This document shows, piece after piece, positions 58,146-64,000 of a DNA stretch of 64,000 bases. The notes beneath the pieces are model-generated. The model did not search any database. It was not told the origin of the DNA and saw only the letters and a list, made by a program, of their open reading frames with translations. A program made the translations under genes and the position numbers. The stretch lies in assembly GCF_000346465.2 (NCBI RefSeq), contig NC_034013.1:14452486-14516485 (forward strand), in the 5' to 3' direction. The DNA is from Prunus persica (Eukaryota > Streptophyta > Magnoliopsida > Rosales > Rosaceae). Positions within the stretch are counted from its first letter, which is position 1; every line of letters starts with the position of its first letter.

Positions 58146-58690
58146 GACACCAAAACGAACAAGCACTACAAATTAAGAAGAAGAAGAAGAAGAAACAAAA
58201 TATTGTACGTACCAAGAAACCAACCCTAAGATTTTCCTGGCTATTTATAAAATATACGAAGCGGGTAGAGAAGAGATAACACATTAGCACAAGTCCTCTT
58301 GTATGTATAGAACTCAAAATCGTAATAATCTCATAGTAAGTAATTAGGCAATAATAATATAATATTGCAATATTTTCGTTTTCTTTTCCTACTTCTTATT
58401 ATAATATATTGTTCGTTTATTTCCTCGTTCAATGGCAAGAGAATCAAGTACGGTAAATATTGGCTTTGTTTGGAAGGCAAATATTAAGTGATAAAATATT
58501 ATATTCTTGTTAAATTGTGGCGATTTGATATGATTTTTCAAGGATTTCGTGGAACTATAAATAACAATTCTTTTGCAACCAGAATTCTTATACACTAAGT
58601 AATCTTGGCCTCCAAGGAATTAGGTCAGTCAACCAACCACTACTGTATTTGTACTCACGTGCTCGGATTAGGGCATACCATTTTTAGAGC
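58146..58690. other. Upstream region of F-box copy 1
   Basis: Probable promoter with a (CTT)n/(GAA)n tract at 58177-58193. No gene. Confidence 0.45.
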
Positions 58691-59390
58691 CGGCATTGGG
58701 GGTGGGCGAGAGGGGCCTTGGCCATGGCCCTCCAATTAAGGGGCCCTAAATTTATATACATATATACTATTATCCAATTTATTATAAATAAATAAAGCAA
58801 TTAAATTAAATTTCTTCGTTTCCTCTATCCAAAAAGTTTCTTCGTTACCCACGCAAAAGCAGAAACATGTGCTTGACGAAGGCGACTCCTTCCCAGAAGG
58901 CGATTCCTCTCCTAGTTAGTTTCTGCCTGGAAGAACTCTATTTAATCCACCCATCTCTTAATAATCCACCACCATATTTTCTCATTTCTCCCCATCTCTC
59001 TTCAATCCATCCATTATTTTCAATTTCTCTCATTCTTTTTTTTCTCATATCATATTGTAACCCTAAGAATCAATCTCACACTAAAAAGCTCACAAATTGT
59101 CTTGGAGATTGATGGTGACCAAGAGGAGAGGAACATGAGAAATTGAAAAGGTAATATGATTTATAATTTATAATTTTATTTTTTCATACATTTGTTCCTA
59201 CCCATCAAACTATTTTTTCAATTTCTAGATTATACATGGACAATGACTTTGATGTTAAGAGACTTAGACTCTACTTTATAATGACCATGTAGGATTATGC
59301 TCTATAATTATTTATTGTAAAATCATTATTCAAGCGCTCTATGCTAAGGGAAGGGCCTTATTTAGTTTATCACCTAGGGCCAGCCCTCGG
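58691..59390. mobile_element. hAT-like element remnant
   Basis: The left end GAGCCGGCATTGGGGGTGGG with GGGGCCTTGGCC (58697 onwards) and the right end TAGGGCCAGCCCTC (59372 onwards) are imperfect inverted termini resembling plant hAT elements with GGGCCGGCCC ends. The interior is AT-rich, with an 81-codon frame lacking similarity. No target duplication was found and the edges are approximate. Confidence 0.45.
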
Positions 59391-59768
59391 TATGCTTAGC
59401 ATATTGCTCATGTTTATGATCTGGTCCATGTTTATTAACTGTGCGATCGACAAATTAGACAGCAGCAGATCTCGAGCAAAAGAAAAGACATTGAATAGTA
59501 CGTGTTTAAAACTATGATGATGTATGATCCATGTAAACCAAAACCAAGCACTAACAAAAGCTGAGGGAAGGGAAGAAAACCATTTCATTTGATCTCTCAA
59601 CGTCATTTGTGAGCCCCTCCATATGTTTGTGCAAAATATTGTATGTAGAAACACAAAATATAGTTAAAAATATAAAATGCCAAATAATATTGCGCCAGGG
59701 CATTAGAAGTACCATTTAGCATATACATTCTACTAATACGAGAGATATCTAAAATTTCAATTGATATA
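59391..59768. other. Spacer, no gene recognised
   Basis: AT-rich sequence between the hAT-like remnant and the FIP37 pseudogene. No supported frame. Confidence 0.4.
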
Positions 59769-62200
59769 TTACCGACCTTCAAATTGACTTTTCAGTTCTG
59801 CATTTAGGGATTTTTGCAAAGCAAGTTTCATGGATAATTCCTGCATCTGCAGACCAACAATAGCAAATCATATTAAGCAGATCATCACAACCAAACAGAC
59901 GACCACCTCCAAGAGAATAAGAGTGCATACATTTGTTAGAAAACAAAATGAGGACAGTATATTTGAAAGCATGCACCTATTAACACATCGAAGATGTTCA
60001 TATTTGCTTCGGTTCTAACAGTAGCATACTTCGGTGGCAAAAGCAGTATTATTTTATTTAAAAGGACTCTGATGCCCAAATTTTTTGAAACATTTAATGC
60101 TTGCAAATAAACATCCACAGTCTAACCTAATCCCCCTCCAAAACGTTGAAAAGAAAGACTTGTCAAAATTTGCATGTAGGGAAATTGCAGAGTCCTCTAT
60201 TAATTTCTCACACCCAGGAAAATTCGACGAATAAAAAAATTGCAAGGAAAAACAAAAGATGGTGGTTATAGCTGAGGATAAAATTAACTCAAGATACTGA
60301 ATGCACATAATAACATCTAAAATATAGTGAACGCAACTGCAGCACCTTTCCCTCAGAAGCTTCCTTGCCTATCTCCTCATTTTCCTCTTGCCGGGTCCTA
60401 CATTTAGCCATTAACTGCTTCCCCATCTTGCTTGTAGGAGTAAAACTGAGAAGCTTCCTTTTTCTTTGCTTTCTCTAACTGATAGGAAGAACAAACCATG
60501 AACAAAAAGATGAAGAATGCTAATGACTTTTGAAAAGAAACATTCACTAACCTGTTCTTTCAATGACTCCTCAGAGTTCTTCAGGGACTGAAGATAATTG
60601 GTGACCAATTTAGGATCTAGAAGGATAGGTTGAAATCACCTTTTTAATGGACATACAGAAGATGCACCTAAAAAAATGACGAGGAATTGACTCTCTAAAA
60701 CATATAATTTTACATAATACAACAAGAAAGGGACCCTAAAAGGCTAGTGTTCATTCAGAAATGAAGAATGCTGCTTTCAAATCTCAGATTTTGCAGCTTC
60801 AAGTTCCATCTGAAACGAAGGGAAACAATCCATTAACAAATAGAGAATTTAACAATGAATCAAAAGCATATAACAAGTAAGACTCTAGTGAATGTATCAA
60901 CAAGTGCCAAGAAATTCTTCGAGTTTGTGATGAAATTACGTTCATTTAATATTTAATATTTATCACCACAACTATAAGCATCCAATATTTTACCTAGTTG
61001 ACTAAAAGAAATTCAGAATTTATATTTCGATATCTGAAGAAAAGGTTGAACAACAAATACATACTTGGCATGTTGCAAGAGTATCTTTACAGTTTTGAAG
61101 ACTGCAAAAAGAGTTGCAATAAAAGTATAAAAATCAGGACCTAAAGAAAATTCAATGCATTATAATTTCCAGTGATATAGAAGTTTAATCAGTGAAGCAT
61201 AACCCATTGTTCCTCAATACGTTTCATGAAGAGACAAAATCATTCCTGTTGCAACACCAGGAGCAGTTTCTTCAACTTTTGAGTTCCCTGCATTGTACAC
61301 ATAATCATTAGATAAAATGAACAAAGGAGAATATATACCGCAGAACTCTCTTATATAAGCAAGAATTTGTGGAAGCCAATGCATGCATGTAACTTCTTAG
61401 AAATAGAGACCGGTTTACACATAACAAAATCCTACTCTTTAACATATTTTCTGACATTGGACAAAAACTGCCACATCCCAAGTATAACTCTTCTAAAATC
61501 TGAGATAACCTTCACAAAAGTCATACATTACCTTTTAACTTTTTTTTTCCCCACAAATGCAACATCATGCTTAAAATACGCATCATATGAGCATTCATAA
61601 ATATTTGGTTCTTCACCTAAACTATTCTGTCGGATTAACGCACTAATTTACAACAATATTGTTGCAGAAATAAAAAATACACTTTTGACTTTACCAATGT
61701 TTCATACATGTCCAACCAAGACAGTAAAGGAAGAACAGATATACACAAAGAGACACATTTACATATAATGGTAAAGGTTCAACATTTCCTAGATTAGAAT
61801 GCCCGTAATGAATAAGAAAAGACCTGTTTTGAGCCAAAAGGAAAAAAAAAAATCCTCTTCTTCGTCTCAAGATCCCCAAAGCTTCTCTTTTACCTAAATC
61901 TATTTTTTTTAATAAATTAATTAATTTCTTTTTAATAAAAAGAAGGATAAAGAAATCAATAAGAAATATTCAATCGCACGTTGGAAGCCAGTGTTTGGTT
62001 GCAAGGAAAATGAAGCATACCACGCCGCCTGAAATTGTGAGTTCCAAGAAAATGGCCTCCGAAATGATCATCCTGTATTGAACAAAAACGCATTCCAATT
62101 AATCACAAACTAAAGTCAATAAAAACTGGGGCAATAGCAAGGGCACCGGAGGCCTTACGTCATCGATACGATTGTGGGTAGCCAAGCCATGGAGCTTGAA
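59769..62200 (-). pseudogene. FIP37/WTAP (m6A writer subunit) pseudogene
   Basis: Exon-like pieces in gene order on the minus strand: up to 62159 (THNRIDD), 62072-62021 (DDHFGGHFLGTHN), 61287-61221 (KVEETAPGVATGMILSLHE), 61101-61065 (LQNCKDTLATCQ), 60809 (MELEAAKSEI then TGA), 60615-60552 (LVTNYLQSLKNSEESLKEQ), 60478-60346 (LEKAKKKEAS joined out of frame to TSKMGKQLMAKCRTRQEENEEIG) and 59846-59769 (LSMKLALQKSLNAELKSQFEG then TAA). The blocks match plant FIP37, the WTAP partner of MTA/MTB. Splice sites are often kept, so it came from a genomic copy, not a retrocopy. Nonsense codons, a missing block of about 85 codons and loss of the C-terminus make it dead. Confidence 0.85.
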
Positions 62201-62261
62201 TTCTCAAAACCCTAGAACTTGATTTCGAAGAATGAGAGGATAGAGGCAACGACATAATATT

Positions 62262-62310
62262 ATTATTATTACCGGCCAAAATCAACCACTTTGGGGTTCA
62301 ACTTTTCGGG
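62262..62310 (-). pseudogene. Fragment resembling the FLOE gene 3' end
   Basis: TATTACCGGCCAAAATCAACC.. through GGTTCAACTTTTC aligns with the last codons and stop of the FLOE-family gene (53150-53195) with roughly 85 percent identity after one 1-base gap. Read on the minus strand it ends DFGR then TAA, against GFGQ then TAA. It is short, so chance is not fully excluded. Confidence 0.45.
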
Positions 62311-62620
62311 ATTATTGGTCTTAGGACAAGCCCAATGATGGGTGTGGTTGCAAACCTCCGTTGGGCTGAGGCATTTAGAGCCCACTATTGCAGCCTTAAG
62401 GCAGATGGAACCCAAGCAAAACTTAGTGCAATATTATCAAATCATCGATCTTAACACATCAGTAAAATAAACTCCACATATCTATTAGGAAAAGAAAAAA
62501 AAACAGGAACACAGTTGATCACATGGATCATCATAAAAAAGAAAAAGAAAAAGAAAAAAAAGTGCAATACATTACGTTGATGAAATCACATGAAAAGTTA
62601 ATTTAATTGTAAGAAGCTAG
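62311..62620. repeat. Right copy of F-box duplication 3' flank
   Basis: From 62390 the sequence repeats 56540-56780 with few differences. Bases 62311-62389 lie outside the duplication and hold no gene. Confidence 0.75.
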
Positions 62621-63997
62621 CTAGCGGAGTCCATTAAACTGGGGTACAACCCAGACTGCAGGCGGTATATAACCCTGCAAATCAGAATAAGGATCTAAGG
62701 AGAAATGTTGTGTGATGGTTCCGCTCTCTAAATTAAAAATACCCATATCGCGACATGGCATGTCGTCATATAACGTATCATATTGGATATGGTCTCCGTA
62801 AACAAAAGACGACGATGAGAAATCATGGGTATAATATATGGAATTTGACTGGCATCCATGAAAGTTGGAAGCCAAAACAGAAACGGAATGATTGTCACCT
62901 ATGAAAAAGGCATCATCTCCAATGCTTTTTACCTCAACATGTTGTAAAACAGATCCGTCTTCGTCGTCGAACACCACTTTGTAAACCCTAAAGCTTTCAG
63001 TCATAACATTCTTGTAGGCCCCTTGTGTTTGTTTACAAACTCTTTCGATATGCATTAAGTCTCCCTTGGTTGATTCTACAAGATATCTTGTAGCTTTATA
63101 ACGGTGGAAGCCTGCGTCCCGATGTGTAAGCAGCTTTAGTCGTCGTATTCTTGAAGTATAAGGGCTGACATCTAATGACCAAATCTCTCCCTGATGTCCA
63201 AGTAGGTGGACTTGGGTTTGGTAAGATATAACATCAGTGACCGGATGTGGGGGCTTAATCCAAGTCCAACGTTTTTGGCTTCGGCCTCTTTTCATACGAA
63301 TGAAAGCAAATTCATCATAAATGCCCACAAAATGATTATCTTTACGTAACAGTGCTACAACCACATAGTTTTCTGGATTCAAAGCAGGGTCAGCAGAGAA
63401 GATGACCTTTCTCACATTGAATTCGTGGAAGTATTTGTCACGTTTCTTGGGTATGAGTGTGACATCCAAGAGAGGGAGAAGAATGGGCGATGCCGGATTT
63501 CTGAAAGGGTCCCGGAGTGCTATAATCGGACCTTGGTCTGTGACGGATTCTATTGTGGCAAACCAACCGTGGCTAGAGCCACATGACCTCTTTTTAAAAG
63601 GCACTTCCAATCCAATATTGTTGTAGATTTTGCCTTCAGCAATGCTGTATAATGCTTTTCGGTGGTTAGTTTTCGTTAGGAGGAGGCTATTCTTGCCGCC
63701 ACCGCCGCCTTGACATTCATATTCATTAGGGATCAAGAGCATGGGAAGTAGGTTGTTATGCCGCCACCGCTGTGTTGCTTGATTATAGTCTTTTGCAAGA
63801 GAACGCCATTGCTTGCAGACGGCAGCAAAAGAAACATGGTCAATGGGCTCAAACAAATTATCTAGAACCAAAAACACAGGCAGCAGAGGAAGACTTGCCC
63901 ATTCTGGTGATGATATGTACCTACTGCAACTGTAGTATTTGAAGGCAACACCAGCGGCCATGTTCCCACAACGACGCTTCTTATTATTAGGGTACAT
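62621..63997 (-). CDS. F-box/DUF295 protein, intact copy 2
   Basis: A single frame of 458 aa on the minus strand. The F-box is at about residues 32-75 (PEWASLPLLPVFLVLDNLFEP, AVCKQWRSLAKDYNQATQRW); the DUF295 beta-propeller-like region follows (KALYSIAEGKIYNNI, GSSHGWFATIES, IALRDPFRNP, KDNHFVGIYDEFAFI, YLVESTKGDLMHIERV, RVYKVVFDDEDGS, NHSVSVLASNF). This is the plant SKIP23-like class, substrate-recognition subunits of SCF ubiquitin ligases. The start MYPNNKKRRCG is 3 bases from the window edge; copy 1 has an in-frame ATG 21 bases further up, so the true start may lie outside. It is a tandem duplicate of 56781-58145 at a spacing of about 5.85 kb. Confidence 0.88.
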   Translation of the reverse strand: MYPNNKKRRCGNMAAGVAFKYYSCSRYISSPEWASLPLLPVFLVLDNLFEPIDHVSFAAVCKQWRSLAKDYNQATQRWRHNNLLPMLLIPNEYECQGGGGGKNSLLLTKTNHRKALYSIAEGKIYNNIGLEVPFKKRSCGSSHGWFATIESVTDQGPIIALRDPFRNPASPILLPLLDVTLIPKKRDKYFHEFNVRKVIFSADPALNPENYVVVALLRKDNHFVGIYDEFAFIRMKRGRSQKRWTWIKPPHPVTDVISYQTQVHLLGHQGEIWSLDVSPYTSRIRRLKLLTHRDAGFHRYKATRYLVESTKGDLMHIERVCKQTQGAYKNVMTESFRVYKVVFDDEDGSVLQHVEVKSIGDDAFFIGDNHSVSVLASNFHGCQSNSIYYTHDFSSSSFVYGDHIQYDTLYDDMPCRDMGIFNLESGTITQHFSLDPYSDLQGYIPPAVWVVPQFNGLR

Positions 63998-64000
63998 GAC

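Overview
This is a plant nuclear segment. It is AT-rich between genes, has GT-AG introns, (GA/CT)n, (CA/GT)n and (TA)n microsatellites, tRNA-like SINEs, small inverted-repeat transposons, and proteins that match land-plant families (HDA6, LOB, oleosin, LysM receptor kinase, TAR2, FLOE, PPR, NLR). Protein similarity points to a woody rosid, most likely Rosaceae (Prunus- or Malus-like). That placement is inference from remembered family sequences, not a database result. No bacterial operon, rRNA, CRISPR or virus-like coding region was seen.

Layout. 0-9 kb: a foldback element, then HDA6 (+) with a tandemly duplicated exon-4 region, then an intronless plastid-type spermidine-synthase-fold protein (+). 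9.3-11.75 kb: three tandem genes for small secreted peptides, the third frameshifted. 11.8-12.6 kb: a cluster of GC-rich palindromes. 12.67-18.84 kb: a tandem duplication of a PPR gene (+) paired with an NLR-derived LRR gene (-). In the first unit the PPR gene is whole and the LRR gene is dead; in the second the PPR gene is a scrap and the LRR gene is intact. 19-24.5 kb: SINEs and a PIF/Harbinger-type element, then LOB (+). 25-31 kb: gene-poor, with a Mutator-type MITE with a perfect 10-bp target duplication, then an oleosin (+) with seed-type promoter motifs. 32.6-39 kb: a ten-exon LysM receptor kinase (+) and the eleven-exon AP-1 mu adaptin (+). 40.7-41.6 kb: SmB (-). 44-47.6 kb: TAR2-like auxin-biosynthesis aminotransferase (-), with a perfect 52-bp-arm hairpin in intron 2. 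48-52.8 kb: tandem noncoding repeats and a long-TIR Mutator-like element with GC-rich cargo. 53.1-55.6 kb: a FLOE/DUF1421 prion-like protein (-). 56.5-64 kb: a 5.85-kb tandem duplication of an F-box/DUF295 gene (-), one copy with a nonsense codon. A decayed FIP37/WTAP (m6A writer subunit) pseudogene lies between the copies.

The genes are individually controlled and do not form a pathway. The best candidates for something undescribed are the secreted-peptide cluster, the free-standing NLR tail that has lost its CC and nucleotide-binding parts yet keeps one open frame, the oleosin with five 11-residue C-terminal repeats, and the HDA6 exon duplication.
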